A program made the position numbers and the translations under genes. DNA of 64,000 bases from Terriglobales bacterium (GTDB lineage: Bacteria; Acidobacteriota; Terriglobia; Terriglobales; Acidobacteriaceae), in NCBI GenBank assembly GCA_035567895.1, contig DATMPC010000105.1, forward strand, positions 52,789 to 116,788. The letters are read 5' to 3'. A model generated the notes under the pieces. That model was not told where the DNA came from. It did not search any database and was given only the letters and a program-made list of their open reading frames with translations. Positions 31,450-41,633 of the stretch are shown here, in pieces (within the stretch, counting starts at the first letter, position 1; each line of letters opens with the position of its first letter).

Positions 31450-33762
31450 TCAGACCCGCTCCGGCTCCGCCGCTTCGAGAGCGATGCGAACTTCCTTGGT
31501 TCCCAGAACGGTATGCCTTGCCTTCAATACAACGTTGCCGGGTTCGTGCTTAGCACGAACCCACACAGCGCCACAGCCACCGAAGAGGCTGAACGGGTTC
31601 TCACCGATAAGCTCCGCTGGGCCCTCCAGGCTCAGTGCAATTGCTCCTGTGGAGTAGCGCCGCAGATTACCGTGTTCGTCGGTAACGCGCATGACGACGC
31701 GCGTACTGTCGGCGCCATCAGCGACCAGTTTTGCATCATCAGCTGACAGCAAGAATTGCCGGTCGATTCCGGCGTGTGCGTAATGTTTTTCTACGACCTT
31801 CTTCCCAGCCACGTATCCTTCGATCCTGAGAGGCGCGTTCCTCGGTCCCTTATGTAGGTTCACCGTATAAGGTGGATGGGGCAGGTTGCCGAAGGCCGCG
31901 CGATCGGGATCGGCCTCTGCCGCCAGCCGGTCACCGACGTAGAACTTCAGATGGTCGCAATTGGAGCAGACCACTGCAGTCTCCATCACCTGGCTCCAAT
32001 CGTCCGCCGCGGACCACTGAAAAGCTGGTTCCAACACAATCTCTTCGGAGGGATCGCATTGTGACTGGTAGAAAAATGCCGCGGGCTTGGGCAACCGAAA
32101 TATGTCGCTCACCCCGTGGTAACAGATGCGATCACCGGATCCGAATTCCTCGTGCGTGTCGTAGTCGAAGGCGCACCAACCTAAGCCTCCAGCGTATTGC
32201 GGGCTGCTTGCGATTGTGTTGTGCACTCGCGCGTGCCGCCGGATATGCTCGGCGAGCCGTTCGCCGCTGTCGTTCATTTTCGTCGGATAAGTGTGACCAC
32301 AGAATTCAGTGTTCAGATAGGCCGGATGGTTGGGCGGCTTCAGCGGGAAGCCGAAGTCGTTCATGGTGAAAACATTTTCCAGGAACTCCGATTCCTGGAA
32401 ATAGCGAACGCCGCCAGTTTGTCGTGTGGAGTCGAGCTCGTGCGCCACGGCGTTGGTTTTGACGTAGAAGTCATGGTGGTCGCGTGACTCGTTGATGCGC
32501 ACACCCCAGAGAATGATCGACGGATGATTCCAGTCGCGACGCACCATGCGGCGAACGTTATCGATCGAGATCTCCTGCCACTTCTCATCGCCAACGTGCT
32601 GCCAGCCGGGGATCTCCTCGAAAACCAGGAGGCCGAGTTCGTCACAGGCATCGAGAAAATCCGGGGATTGCGGGTAGTGCGATGTCCTCACGATATTGCA
32701 CTTGAGTTCCCTTTTCAGGATGTAAGCGTCGCGTCGCTGACCACGCGCGGCCATCGCCTGACCAACGAACGGAAATGTTTGATGGCGGTCGAGTCCGCGC
32801 AGCTTAACCTCCTGCCCGTTGACTTCGAAACCATGATCGGTGAAGCGGGCGTTGCGAAAGCCGAAGCGACGGCGGTCTTCGTCGATCGTGGTCTCGTTTT
32901 GCTTGAGTCGAACCACCATGGTGTACAAGTTGGGATTCTCCAGGTCCCACTTGCGAACCGAGCCAAACCCGCTGAGCGTGACGTCATAGGCCACCGGATC
33001 GACTGCCGCCGCCGCTGGAACCGTTTGGTGAGCTGTAGCCACGACGCGATCCTTATCACGAAGTTCCACTTCCAAAGTGAGCGGGCTTGGTTGGGCGTCG
33101 AGCCGCCCGATGAAACAGGAAGCAGCCACGGTCGGCCGGTCCGAGAGAACATTGCCGGGCCTAACAAAGATGTTTTCGATGTACGTGGACTGCACAAGAC
33201 GTAGACGCACGTCGCGATAGATTCCACCGAACGTCAGGTAATCGATCTCGCCGCCAAACGGAGGAACATCGGGGCGTTCCGTGGAATCGAGCTCCACGGC
33301 AAGAAGGTTGTCGGCGTTCCAATTGATGTGTGGCGTCAGGTCAAAGGAGAAAGGCGTGTATCCACCCTTGTATTCGCCGAGACGCTGACCGTTAATCCAC
33401 ACAGTCGAGGCAGTCATGGCTCCCTCGAAGTCCGCGAAGATATGCCGACCGCGGGCTTCGGGCGGGAGCCGGAATTTGCGGCGATAGATGGAGACGAACT
33501 GATAAGACTTTTCGTCGAAGCTATGCCACGGAAGCATCTTGTTGGTGTGCGGAATTGTCACCTGGTCGAATTTGGAATCGTCGAAATCGGTAGCAGTATC
33601 GTTCTGAGCCCGCTGCGCGCTGAATCGCCAATTCCGGTTGAGAGGAAAAACGAGTCGCCCAGAAGGCGAGCTGTTCGGTGTTGGAAGCGTGAGCGCGTCT
33701 GATTGAAACGCCAGAGTGGCAAGCGTTGCCGACCCAGTCTTCACAAAGTCTCTTCGATTCAT
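31450..33762 (-). CDS. Tat-exported glycoside hydrolase family 2 protein
   Basis: 770 residues from the ATG at 33762 (MNRRDFVKTGSATLATLAFQ), a twin-arginine signal. GH2 order: sugar-binding jelly-roll (about 40-190), Ig-like sandwich (about 195-305), TIM barrel (about 310-600) and C-terminal beta domains. Catalytic candidates: acid/base Glu425 (WGVRINES) and nucleophile Glu486 (YLNTEFCGH), both in family positions. Activity may be beta-galactosidase, glucuronidase or mannosidase; the sequence does not decide. In-frame codons upstream of the ATG belong to the divergent GH15 promoter region and are rejected. It is divergent from GH15 with 132 bp between starts. Confidence 0.93.
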   Translation of the reverse strand: MNRRDFVKTGSATLATLAFQSDALTLPTPNSSPSGRLVFPLNRNWRFSAQRAQNDTATDFDDSKFDQVTIPHTNKMLPWHSFDEKSYQFVSIYRRKFRLPPEARGRHIFADFEGAMTASTVWINGQRLGEYKGGYTPFSFDLTPHINWNADNLLAVELDSTERPDVPPFGGEIDYLTFGGIYRDVRLRLVQSTYIENIFVRPGNVLSDRPTVAASCFIGRLDAQPSPLTLEVELRDKDRVVATAHQTVPAAAAVDPVAYDVTLSGFGSVRKWDLENPNLYTMVVRLKQNETTIDEDRRRFGFRNARFTDHGFEVNGQEVKLRGLDRHQTFPFVGQAMAARGQRRDAYILKRELKCNIVRTSHYPQSPDFLDACDELGLLVFEEIPGWQHVGDEKWQEISIDNVRRMVRRDWNHPSIILWGVRINESRDHHDFYVKTNAVAHELDSTRQTGGVRYFQESEFLENVFTMNDFGFPLKPPNHPAYLNTEFCGHTYPTKMNDSGERLAEHIRRHARVHNTIASSPQYAGGLGWCAFDYDTHEEFGSGDRICYHGVSDIFRLPKPAAFFYQSQCDPSEEIVLEPAFQWSAADDWSQVMETAVVCSNCDHLKFYVGDRLAAEADPDRAAFGNLPHPPYTVNLHKGPRNAPLRIEGYVAGKKVVEKHYAHAGIDRQFLLSADDAKLVADGADSTRVVMRVTDEHGNLRRYSTGAIALSLEGPAELIGENPFSLFGGCGAVWVRAKHEPGNVVLKARHTVLGTKEVRIALEAAEPERV

Positions 33763-33894
33763 TTTGTAGGTTGATCCAGTGAGATTGCGAGCGGGACAGT
33801 GTTTCAGAAACAGGTTCTCTCTGCAATGGCATTGTCGTCGATGGCTCGCTCTCTCCCGACAGCCAGCGCCGTGCACTCGTATAAAATCGGCAGC

Positions 33895-36018
33895 ATGCGC
33901 CGTTTCAACGTGCTTTCTTTTCTTTTCCTTGTCTTGTCCATCGTATCTGTCCATGCGCAGCTCGCTCCCGGAGCTCCTGGCCAGATGGCACATTGGACCA
34001 GCGGTAATAAGCAGGGTGTAGGTACTTCGAATTCGTTAGGTTCTCACGTTTGGTTTACGCTCGGCCCGGATGGCGTTCTCAACGAGGTCTACTATCCCAC
34101 CGTCGATAAAGCGAATACGCGCACGTTGGAGTTCGTCGTCACCGATGGCAAAAGTTGGGTAGAGCGGGAGTCCGAAGATACTACGCATCAAATCGAGGTT
34201 CCGGATACCGAGGTGCTCAGCTTCCGCGAGGTGAACACCTCCAAAGCAGGCCGCTACCGCATCACGAAGACATACATTACCGACCCAGAACGGGACACTT
34301 TGCTGATTCAGATACGTTTTCAGCGTCTGAAATCCGGTCAAGTGCAGCTCTATGTACTGTACGATCCCTCCATCAACAACAGCGGAATGCACGACACCGG
34401 TTATAGCGTCGATGAGACGCTGGTTGCCTCTGACAACGGGGTTGCCTCCGCACTTGCCAGCAGTCTTCCGTTTACTAAGACCACTAGCGGGTATTTAGGA
34501 ACAAGCGACGGTCTCGTGGAGCTCAGAAAGTCATTCGCGCTCAAGAATACTTATGCGCGAGCGCAGGATGGCAACGTTGTGCAAACGGCTGAGCTTCCCT
34601 CGGCGGCGACTCGCGATGTGAACTTCACCATCGCTCTCGCGTTCGGACCCGAAGGCGAAGTGGCGATAGAGACTGCCAGAAAATCTCTGCAAAAAGGCTA
34701 CGAGCACGCATATACGGAGTACGCGAAAGGATGGAGGGATTGGATCGCTACGCTGAAGCAAGTCGATCCAAAGTATCGCGATCAATATCAGATTGCCGCG
34801 ATGGTGATGAAGGCGCACGAGGACAAAACATATCGCGGTGCCGGTGCCGCCTCGCTCACAATCCCATGGGGAGAGGAGACCGACGCCGATCAGCCTTCAG
34901 TCGGCGGCTATCACTTAGTGTGGTCGCGGGATTTGTACGAGGTGGCGACCGCTTTTTATGCCATGGGAGATAAGGAAGCTGCGGATCGGGCGCTGAACTA
35001 TCTCTTTAGTGTGCAGCAGAAGCCAGATGGCTCCTTCCCGCAGAATTCATGGCTTGATGGGCGCCCATTTTGGGGTTCGCTTCAGATGGACGAAGTCTCG
35101 TATCCGCTGATTCTCGCCTGGCAGTTCGGACGAACGGATTCGCAGACCTACGAGAAGCACGTGAAGCCTGCGGCGAACTTTATTGTAAAGAATGGCCCCG
35201 CTTCGCCTCAGGAGCGATGGGAGGAGCAGTCGGGATATTCTCCTTCCACGATCGCTGCCGAGATCGCGGGATTGGTCTGTGCCGCGCGAATCGCGCAGAT
35301 GAATCATGATGATGATGCGGGTGTACAGTGGTTGAACACTGCCAATGACTGGGCTAATAAGCTCGAGACTTGGACTGTAACCCAAAATGGGAAGTATGCA
35401 GACCATTATTTTCTTCGTTTAAGCCAACATGGACAACCGAACTCGGGGGAGATCATCAACATCGCCAACAAAGGTGGTACGTGGGACGAGCGTGAAATTG
35501 TCGATGCGGGATTTCTCGAGCTAGTGCGTCTCGGAATTCGACCTGCCGGTGATCCACTCATCGAGAAATCCCTTGGAGTGATTGATTCCGTCATCAAGGT
35601 CGACAGTCCAAATGGTCCGGTTTGGTATCGCTATAACCACGACGGCTATGGCGAACAGGCGGATGGCCATGGTTACAACGAAGTAGGCATTGGCCGGTTG
35701 TGGGTTTTGCTCGCGGGAGAACGCGGCGAATATGCGGTCGCGTCGGGAAAGGATCCCGCACCTTATCTAGATGCCATGCAGAAGATGGCCAATGCCGGCC
35801 ATATGCTTGGCGAACAGGTCTGGGACAGAAAGGAGTCTCCAGATCCGAACCGCTTCCAATTTGGAGAAGCGACGGGTTCTGCGACACCGCTTAATTGGAC
35901 CTGCGCGCAATTTGTTCGACTGGCTGTCGCTGCTGAAGATAAAAAGCTGCCAGAGACGCCGGCAATCGTAACCGAGCATTTTGCTCAGCGAAAGCCTCAA
36001 ACAGGCTCTCTTCGCTAA
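33895..36018 (+). CDS. GH15 glucoamylase/glucodextranase-like
   Basis: 707 residues from the ATG at 33895 (MRRFNVLSFLFLVLSIVSVHAQ), a Sec signal ending near residue 22. N-terminal beta-sandwich (about 25-275), then the (alpha/alpha)6 GH15 barrel (about 290-690). Substrate and catalytic features: GYHLVWSRDLYEVATAF (339-355), catalytic acid region ERWEEQSGYSPST (440-452; Glu443/Glu444), probable base Glu609 (LLAGERGEY), and ATPLNWTCAQFVRL near the end. It should release glucose from alpha-glucans in the periplasm. An upstream in-frame ATG at 33799 has no signal and is not used. Its promoter lies in the 132 bp shared with the divergent GH2 gene. Confidence 0.93.
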   Translation: MRRFNVLSFLFLVLSIVSVHAQLAPGAPGQMAHWTSGNKQGVGTSNSLGSHVWFTLGPDGVLNEVYYPTVDKANTRTLEFVVTDGKSWVERESEDTTHQIEVPDTEVLSFREVNTSKAGRYRITKTYITDPERDTLLIQIRFQRLKSGQVQLYVLYDPSINNSGMHDTGYSVDETLVASDNGVASALASSLPFTKTTSGYLGTSDGLVELRKSFALKNTYARAQDGNVVQTAELPSAATRDVNFTIALAFGPEGEVAIETARKSLQKGYEHAYTEYAKGWRDWIATLKQVDPKYRDQYQIAAMVMKAHEDKTYRGAGAASLTIPWGEETDADQPSVGGYHLVWSRDLYEVATAFYAMGDKEAADRALNYLFSVQQKPDGSFPQNSWLDGRPFWGSLQMDEVSYPLILAWQFGRTDSQTYEKHVKPAANFIVKNGPASPQERWEEQSGYSPSTIAAEIAGLVCAARIAQMNHDDDAGVQWLNTANDWANKLETWTVTQNGKYADHYFLRLSQHGQPNSGEIINIANKGGTWDEREIVDAGFLELVRLGIRPAGDPLIEKSLGVIDSVIKVDSPNGPVWYRYNHDGYGEQADGHGYNEVGIGRLWVLLAGERGEYAVASGKDPAPYLDAMQKMANAGHMLGEQVWDRKESPDPNRFQFGEATGSATPLNWTCAQFVRLAVAAEDKKLPETPAIVTEHFAQRKPQTGSLR

Positions 36019-36148
36019 ATGCAACAGCATCTTCAACTTTCCATACCACCTGTACGACAAGTAGTGCCAAAGTGGGAGCGCGTACCGTAAACCCTCCTTG
36101 CTTGGCCATATAATCTTCGCAGCGGAAAACTTCTGCTGTGAGGTTATT

Positions 36149-36751
36149 TTGAAGAAGACGCTTGTAACGATCGCTTGCGCGGTGTTCATGTCTGGGTTTG
36201 GGTTTGCGCAAAAGGCAGATTTCGCCGTTCTGGTCGGCGGCATATTCACAACGGACAAGACTCCTAGTTCCGGCACTGGAACGTGCCCGACCGGCAATCC
36301 ATTCTGCGGACAGACGATTCACACGCCAGCGAAGATCTCGTTTGAAGGAGCGTTGGGCGTGAGAATGCTCAACGCGCATATTGTGTCGCTCCACTTAGAC
36401 CTCCCGGTGGTTGGAACGCCTACGCGGACAGTGATTCAAGGTGGATTTCGACAAGACTATTCGACCGTCTTTTTCACTCCGGGGGCCCGCTTGAAGCTTG
36501 CGGTCCCATTCTTTTCGCCATTTGGCGTTGTGGGTGGAGGTTTCGCTCACGTCTCGCCTGACTCCACCGGAACTTCGAATCCTGGCAGCAGCACGGTTGG
36601 AGCATTTCAAATAGGTGGTGGATTCGATCTCACGCCATTACCTCTGATAGGGCTTCGATTCGAGGCACGTGTATTCCATACTGGGACTCCAAATTTTAAT
36701 ATTGGAGAAAACCAGGTCTTCGCCGGAGCGGGACTCGTTCTGCGGTTCTGA
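36149..36751 (+). CDS. Small outer-membrane beta-barrel protein
   Basis: 200 residues from a TTG at 36149, preceded by GTGAGG (36138-36143); the residues before it in the frame make no signal. Signal peptide LKKTLVTIACAVFMSGFGFAQ. The rest is alternating beta strands with aromatic ends, such as ARLKLAVPFFSPFGVVGGGFAHV and FQIGGGFDLTPLPLIGLRFEARVF, and the last residues GAGLVLRF end in an aromatic. It looks like a small 8-stranded barrel of the OMP_b-brl type. Two Cys (CPTGNPFCG) may form a loop disulfide. Function unknown. Confidence 0.8.
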   Translation: MKKTLVTIACAVFMSGFGFAQKADFAVLVGGIFTTDKTPSSGTGTCPTGNPFCGQTIHTPAKISFEGALGVRMLNAHIVSLHLDLPVVGTPTRTVIQGGFRQDYSTVFFTPGARLKLAVPFFSPFGVVGGGFAHVSPDSTGTSNPGSSTVGAFQIGGGFDLTPLPLIGLRFEARVFHTGTPNFNIGENQVFAGAGLVLRF

Positions 36752-36910
36752 TTTTGGCAATCGCTATTGCACCTAAGTTCTGAACTGGCCCTCAACGGGG
36801 CATGTGATTTTCAAGTCCCATTGGTCGCATGTCCCTCTGTCAGTGACGTTACTGAAGAATCCCTTTTAAGCAGCAATTGCCTTGGAGTGAGCTGCGAATC
36901 GAGTTAAAAC

Positions 36911-36927
36911 GCACCCATTATGGGTGC
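36911..36927 (+). promoter_or_regulatory. Hairpin enclosing the possible start codon at 36920
   Basis: GCACCCA, loop TTA, TGGGTGC form a perfect 7-bp hairpin, and the ATG at 36920 sits across loop and stem. It may hide the start or be a binding site; it may also mean the true start is downstream. Confidence 0.4.
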
Positions 36928-37990
36928 AAGTTACCTGACCGAACTGTCACTCCGCGCGGGACTTCAGTGTTTCCCGAAACTATCCACGTTCAAAACCGAT
37001 ACTCAATCCAGCAAAGCCACTGGATTAGGCATGCGCGGAGGATTCGCTATTGCCGTTGGGCTGGTTACCGTCCACAACACCAGCAGTGTCGCGGCAATGG
37101 TTTGCTTCCGAAAGCAGGGTGATGTTCGCCAGCTCGAAGCTGCACTGAAGGACCTGCCGGAGTTCAAAGGTTTTGCGGTCAGGAAGACGATTAAAGTTCA
37201 GAACGATCAGGCCGTCTTCTCCTGGCCTTACACCCTGAAGAAGCCAAGTTCCGAAACGGTTGTCGCGCTCCTCGACAGTGTTATTGGCGTGATCAAACAG
37301 TTTGTTCCTGCTCACGATGGAAAGTGCGATGACTGCCAGATTGCAACTGTGAGCAACGTGACGTTAGTTAACAACATTCCGGGATTCCATTGCACGGGCT
37401 GCCAGACACGCCTTTCTGAAGCGAAGGAAAGAGAAGCTGCAGAGTACGCGAGTAGAAGCGCGCGATTTCCTCAGGGAATTCTGTTCGGCGCCGCAGCCGC
37501 AGCAGCTTTTGCTCTGGCATGGACCGTGTTGCTTGGCTGGATTGAGCTCGGATCCAACACCTGGTATCCGAAGCTGCATATTGCAGTAAGTCTCTTGGCT
37601 AGCATGTTCGTGGCATGGGCATTCTTCAAAGGGGCTGGAAAGGTAAACCGAACTGGTCAGCTGCTTGCCGTTGTTCTGACTCTGCTCGGAAAATTTGGGG
37701 GAGATGCGATTTTTTATGCACGAGTTTTGGCGGATCAGTGGCATATCCCCTTGAGTTCGCATGTCATCGCCTTTGCGATTACTCATTTTTGGGCACTGAA
37801 GCTCACCTTTTACGGAGGTTGGAGCATCGTCCTGCTGCTCTCTGATCTAGGCTTTGCGGCAGCGATTCCCTGGATGCCTTGGGGCAAGATCCCGAAGTTC
37901 CAGCCTACGTTTGTAGCCGTGCAGGGAGATAAGCTGGTTCCACTTCAAGTGGGAACGATGAAGGCTGCAAGCGCGGCAGGACTGAGCTAA
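36920..37990 (+). CDS. Membrane protein with zinc-ribbon-like motif
   Basis: Up to 356 residues. Residues about 60-135 form a soluble alpha/beta part (MVCFRKQGDVRQLEAALKDL to ALLDSVIGVIKQFVPAH). A CxxC pair follows (CDDC, then CTGC about 25 residues later), fitting a zinc ribbon. The C-terminal part has about four hydrophobic segments (ILFGAAAAAAFALAWTVLLG, LHIAVSLLASMFVAWAFF, QLLAVVLTLLGKFGG, and the last near GWSIVLLLSDLGF). The start is uncertain: the ATG at 36920 lies in a hairpin and the first 35 residues look unlike the rest, so an ATG at 37031 (MRGGFAIAVG) may be real. No family is recognised. It is convergent with the APC permease at 14 bp. Confidence 0.65.
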   Translation: MGASYLTELSLRAGLQCFPKLSTFKTDTQSSKATGLGMRGGFAIAVGLVTVHNTSSVAAMVCFRKQGDVRQLEAALKDLPEFKGFAVRKTIKVQNDQAVFSWPYTLKKPSSETVVALLDSVIGVIKQFVPAHDGKCDDCQIATVSNVTLVNNIPGFHCTGCQTRLSEAKEREAAEYASRSARFPQGILFGAAAAAAFALAWTVLLGWIELGSNTWYPKLHIAVSLLASMFVAWAFFKGAGKVNRTGQLLAVVLTLLGKFGGDAIFYARVLADQWHIPLSSHVIAFAITHFWALKLTFYGGWSIVLLLSDLGFAAAIPWMPWGKIPKFQPTFVAVQGDKLVPLQVGTMKAASAAGLS

Positions 37991-38004
37991 CCAGTAGGCT
38001 CGAG

Positions 38005-39330
38005 CTACGCTGCTGTGGACCTAATGCGCACGCGGTTCCAGAAACACACTCCGTAAGCTCCAGCTCCGGCAAACATTACCAGCAAGCTGAACCACAGCGC
38101 GTTCATGCCCGCGATGGTATCACCGCGACTGTGAAGTCCCGCGATGACGATGAGCGTTGTTGGAACCACTCCCAACAGAGCGCAAGCCAAAACTCCACCA
38201 GGAACACGGAATGGACGGGTCAGTTCAGGCTCGCGGATCCTGAGTAATACCAGCGCGACGAACTCCAGCACCATGCTTGCGCCCCACAGGATGATGTCGA
38301 GCGTCACGAGTCGCTCGAAGCCTAAGCCAAGGCAAGCTCCCCAGAGAATCGCGCACGTGACAATTGCGAGCCACGGCGCATGCGTGTTCTTCGTCGTGAG
38401 AGCGAAGGCTCCTGGCAGCAGTCCGTCCTCCGCCATTGCCATAGGAAGCCGCGAATAGCTCATCAGCAGTGAGTTGAATGTCGCCAAAGATGCGACCATG
38501 CCGCCTACGATGATCGCGATTTCAAGCCAACGTCCTGCGATGAGGCCAGCTACGGTCGCCCAGGCACCGGTCGTCCACACCTGTGTAGCAATGCCAGTTC
38601 GGGACATAGCGGCTATAGGAATGATGTAGCCCACGGCTATGAGGACGGTGGTCAAGATCATTGCCAGTGGGTACACGCGCTGTGGGTTCTCAACTTCGCC
38701 TCCCACATTCGAGGCGTTGTCGAACCCCATGTAGTTCCACATGCAGACCATGAGCCCTGCGACAAATCCGAACGGCTGCGCCGCGACTGTCGAAGTTGTT
38801 CCGGTACCTTTCGAGTGCACGAGAGCAACGATCGTGAGCAGAACAAACGGTCCAAGCATTACGAACAGCATTGCCAGCGCGCTGTCACCCACCGCTTTAC
38901 CGCCAGCAAGGTTCCAGATCACGCATACACCGATGACAGCAGCTCCGATTGCGATACCATGCCAGCCCGTGTCAGATCCGGGGAACAGGCGGGAGACGTA
39001 AGCCACGAACAGAGTCGGATAGATGGCCATATCAAAGATGCTCGCGGCCAATGAGAGCCATGCCTCCTGGAACCCCCAGAAAGGCCCGGCAGCACGACGT
39101 ACCCAGACGTAATAACCGCCCTCAGCTGGGATCGCGCTCGATAACTCCCCGATCATCAGCGCGGTAGGTAGACTCCAAATCAAAGGAGTGACTAGGAGCA
39201 GCAGGATTGCTCCTCCATACCCGGCTCCCCTGACCACGTCTTCGAAGCCATATGGGCCACCTGACACCATGAAGTAGGTGGCCGCAATGAGAGGCCAGAG
39301 CGTAATGCCTTTCTTCGGGTTAGCGTTCAA
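38005..39330 (-). CDS. APC-superfamily amino acid permease
   Basis: 441 residues with about 12 membrane helices and the APC fold. The N-terminus ITLWPLIAATYFMVSGGPYGFEDVV carries the conserved Gly-rich unwound helix 1, and PAEGGYYVWVRRAAGPFWGF is the conserved helix 2-3 region. Similar proteins move amino acids or polyamines with protons. The substrate cannot be told. It is transcribed away from dnaK, sharing the 224-bp intergenic region, and it is convergent with the zinc-ribbon membrane protein. It is probably a monocistronic gene. Confidence 0.9.
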   Translation of the reverse strand: MNANPKKGITLWPLIAATYFMVSGGPYGFEDVVRGAGYGGAILLLLVTPLIWSLPTALMIGELSSAIPAEGGYYVWVRRAAGPFWGFQEAWLSLAASIFDMAIYPTLFVAYVSRLFPGSDTGWHGIAIGAAVIGVCVIWNLAGGKAVGDSALAMLFVMLGPFVLLTIVALVHSKGTGTTSTVAAQPFGFVAGLMVCMWNYMGFDNASNVGGEVENPQRVYPLAMILTTVLIAVGYIIPIAAMSRTGIATQVWTTGAWATVAGLIAGRWLEIAIIVGGMVASLATFNSLLMSYSRLPMAMAEDGLLPGAFALTTKNTHAPWLAIVTCAILWGACLGLGFERLVTLDIILWGASMVLEFVALVLLRIREPELTRPFRVPGGVLACALLGVVPTTLIVIAGLHSRGDTIAGMNALWFSLLVMFAGAGAYGVCFWNRVRIRSTAA

Positions 39331-39447
39331 GAGCAGCTGTTTATCCTCCGAGACGCAAAGATTCGGATTCTAGCACCCAGCAGTTATCCTGTTGAAACTA
39401 AAAGTGAGAAACAGGAATCCTGAGGGCAGTCCCAGGCATCTACATCC

Positions 39448-39479
39448 GAGTTGACAATAAGTCACTCAACTCTCATACT
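39448..39479 (+). promoter_or_regulatory. dnaK promoter with HAIR-like HspR operator
   Basis: TTGACA (39451-39456), 17 bases, CATACT (39474-39479) form a sigma-70-type promoter about 75 bp before the dnaK ATG. Over the -35 lies an inverted repeat GAGTTGA (39448-39454) and TCAACTC (39466-39472). The spacing of TTGA/TCAA matches the HspR box CTTGAGT-N7-ACTCAAG; the right half ACTCAAC (39464-39470) differs by one base. HspR encoded downstream (43665) could thus repress its own operon. I saw no CIRCE element. Confidence 0.6.
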
Positions 39480-39554
39480 ACGTCTGTTATAAAACTGGGT
39501 TCTTACTATTTTTCAGCAAGATAGGCGCTAAGCGAGAAGTTAGGAGAAGGCAAT

Positions 39555-41483
39555 ATGGCGAAGATTATCGGCATTGACTTGGGTACGACCAACTCGGTCG
39601 TAGCCGTCATGGAAGGCGGCGAGCCCAAGGTGATTGCAAACGAGGAAGGCGGCCGGACTACGCCTTCGGTGGTCGCATTTACCAAATCGGGTGAGCGACT
39701 GGTTGGCCAAGTCGCTAAGCGGCAGGCCATCACCAATCCGGAAAACACAATTTATTCGATTAAGCGCTTTATGGGCCGTCGTTTTGACGAAGTGAACGAC
39801 GAAATGAAGATGGTGCCCTACAAGGTGGTCCGCCAGGGAGACCATGTAGCAGTGGTCGCTCAGGGGAAGGAATACACGCCTCCCCAGATATCGGCCATGA
39901 TTCTTCAGAAATTGAAGAAGGCTGCTGAGGATTACCTCGGTGCAACCGTCACAGAAGCGGTCATCACGGTTCCCGCGTATTTCAACGACGCCCAACGTCA
40001 GGCAACGAAGGATGCAGGTAAGATCGCCGGTCTCGATGTAAAGCGCATCGTGAACGAGCCCACGGCAGCGGCGCTCGCCTATGGTCTCGACAAGAAGAAG
40101 GATGAAACCATCGCCGTGTACGACTTCGGTGGCGGGACCTTTGATATTTCCATTCTTGAAGTCGGGGAAGGCGTCATTGAGGTGAAGTCCACCAACGGTG
40201 ACACGCACCTTGGCGGTGACAACATCGACCAGCGCATCGTGGATTGGCTTGTGGAGGAGTTCAAGAAAGAAGAAGGACTCGATCTCCGCGCTAAGGGAAA
40301 CGAGATGGCCTTGCAGCGCCTGCGTGATGCGGCGGAGAAGGCGAAGATCGAACTCTCTACTGCCATGGAGAGCGAGATCAACCTACCGTTCATTACAGCA
40401 GATTCTTCTGGCCCGAAGCACCTGGTCAAGAAGCTTACGCGTTCCAAACTGGAACAGCTGGTGGAAGACATCATCCAGCGCTCAGTTGGACCTTGCAAGC
40501 AGGCGATGAAGGACGCGGGCGTGGACGCCAGCAAGATCGATGAGGTCGTGCTGGTTGGCGGCCAGACGCGCATGCCGCGTATCCAAGCGCTGGTGAAGGA
40601 TCTCTTTGGCAAGGAGCCTCACAAGGGCGTAAATCCTGACGAAGTGGTTGCGATCGGTGCGGCGGTACAAGCCGGCGTCCTTGGCGGCGAGGTGAAGGAC
40701 CTGCTGCTGCTCGACGTGACTCCGCTCACGCTCTCGATCGAGACGCTCGGTGGCGTGTCTACGACGATGATTCCGCGCAACACGACGATCCCGACCAAGA
40801 AGACGGAGACGTTTTCGACGGCTGCGGATAGTCAGACTTCAGTTGAAGTCCACGTGTTGCAGGGTGAGAGGCCAATGTCGGCGCAGAATCGTACGCTGGG
40901 CAAATTTCATCTAACCGGCATTCCGCCAGCTCCGCGTGGTGTGCCGCAGATCGAAGTCACGTTTGACATCGATGCGAACGGCATCCTTAATGTCACGGCG
41001 AAAGACGTTGCGACAGGCAAGGATCAGAAGATCACGATTACGTCCTCTTCTGGCCTGAGCAAAGAGGAAGTCGAGCGCATGGCGAAAGACGCCGAGGCGC
41101 ACGCTTCGGAAGACAAGGCCAAGCGCGATGAGGTGGAAGCTCGCAATCAGCTCGACTCGATGGTGTACCAGATCGAGAAGATGCTGAAGGAGCATGGAGA
41201 CAAGATCTCCGGCAGCGAGCGCAGCGATGTGGAATCGGCGTTGGTCGATGCCAAGAAGGCACTGGAAGGCACCGACGCAGCGGCGATGAACTCGGCGCGC
41301 GAGCGGCTCACGCAGGCTTCGCACAAGTTGGCTGAGGCGATGTACAAATCGGCCCCGCCTAGTGGCGGCGCACAAGCCGGCGGAGCAGCTCCGGGCGGCG
41401 ATGCTGCTCAGGCTGAACAGAAGAAAGACGAAGGCGTGATTGACGCTGAGTACGTCGACGTGGAGCCGAAGAAGGCTGGATAA
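39555..41483 (+). CDS. dnaK: Chaperone DnaK (Hsp70)
   Basis: 642 residues. ATPase domain 1-385 opens [19 protein letters not shown]; the substrate-binding domain follows the linker [12 protein letters not shown]; the lid is helical and the tail is Gly/Ala-rich ending [11 protein letters not shown]. The [17 protein letters not shown] and [14 protein letters not shown] blocks are diagnostic. It folds and protects proteins in the cytoplasm with DnaJ (42372) and GrpE; no grpE is nearby. It is the first gene of a heat-shock operon with hspR last, and its promoter carries a HAIR-like site. A GGAGAAGG ribosome site precedes the ATG. Confidence 0.98.
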   Translation: MAKIIGIDLGTTNSVVAVMEGGEPKVIANEEGGRTTPSVVAFTKSGERLVGQVAKRQAITNPENTIYSIKRFMGRRFDEVNDEMKMVPYKVVRQGDHVAVVAQGKEYTPPQISAMILQKLKKAAEDYLGATVTEAVITVPAYFNDAQRQATKDAGKIAGLDVKRIVNEPTAAALAYGLDKKKDETIAVYDFGGGTFDISILEVGEGVIEVKSTNGDTHLGGDNIDQRIVDWLVEEFKKEEGLDLRAKGNEMALQRLRDAAEKAKIELSTAMESEINLPFITADSSGPKHLVKKLTRSKLEQLVEDIIQRSVGPCKQAMKDAGVDASKIDEVVLVGGQTRMPRIQALVKDLFGKEPHKGVNPDEVVAIGAAVQAGVLGGEVKDLLLLDVTPLTLSIETLGGVSTTMIPRNTTIPTKKTETFSTAADSQTSVEVHVLQGERPMSAQNRTLGKFHLTGIPPAPRGVPQIEVTFDIDANGILNVTAKDVATGKDQKITITSSSGLSKEEVERMAKDAEAHASEDKAKRDEVEARNQLDSMVYQIEKMLKEHGDKISGSERSDVESALVDAKKALEGTDAAAMNSARERLTQASHKLAEAMYKSAPPSGGAQAGGAAPGGDAAQAEQKKDEGVIDAEYVDVEPKKAG

Positions 41484-41495
41484 CAATGGCTCATG

Positions 41496-41527
41496 GTAGA
41501 GACGTCCGCCGCGGCGGACGTTTCTAC
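41496..41527. repeat. 32-bp palindrome after dnaK
   Basis: ACGTCCGCCGCGGCGGACGT (41502-41521) is perfectly self-complementary; pairing continues out to 41496 and 41527 with one G-T. No T tract follows, so it may be an attenuating hairpin or a dispersed palindrome between dnaK and the rest of the operon. Confidence 0.6.
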
Positions 41528-41633
41528 TGGGACGAACAAAACATGGGCTTTATAGCCGCAAAACATTCGCGGAGTTTGGTGTTAATAGCAGTAGAAGGGA
41601 ACCAGGAGCACAACACGCTCCGTATCAGGGGAC

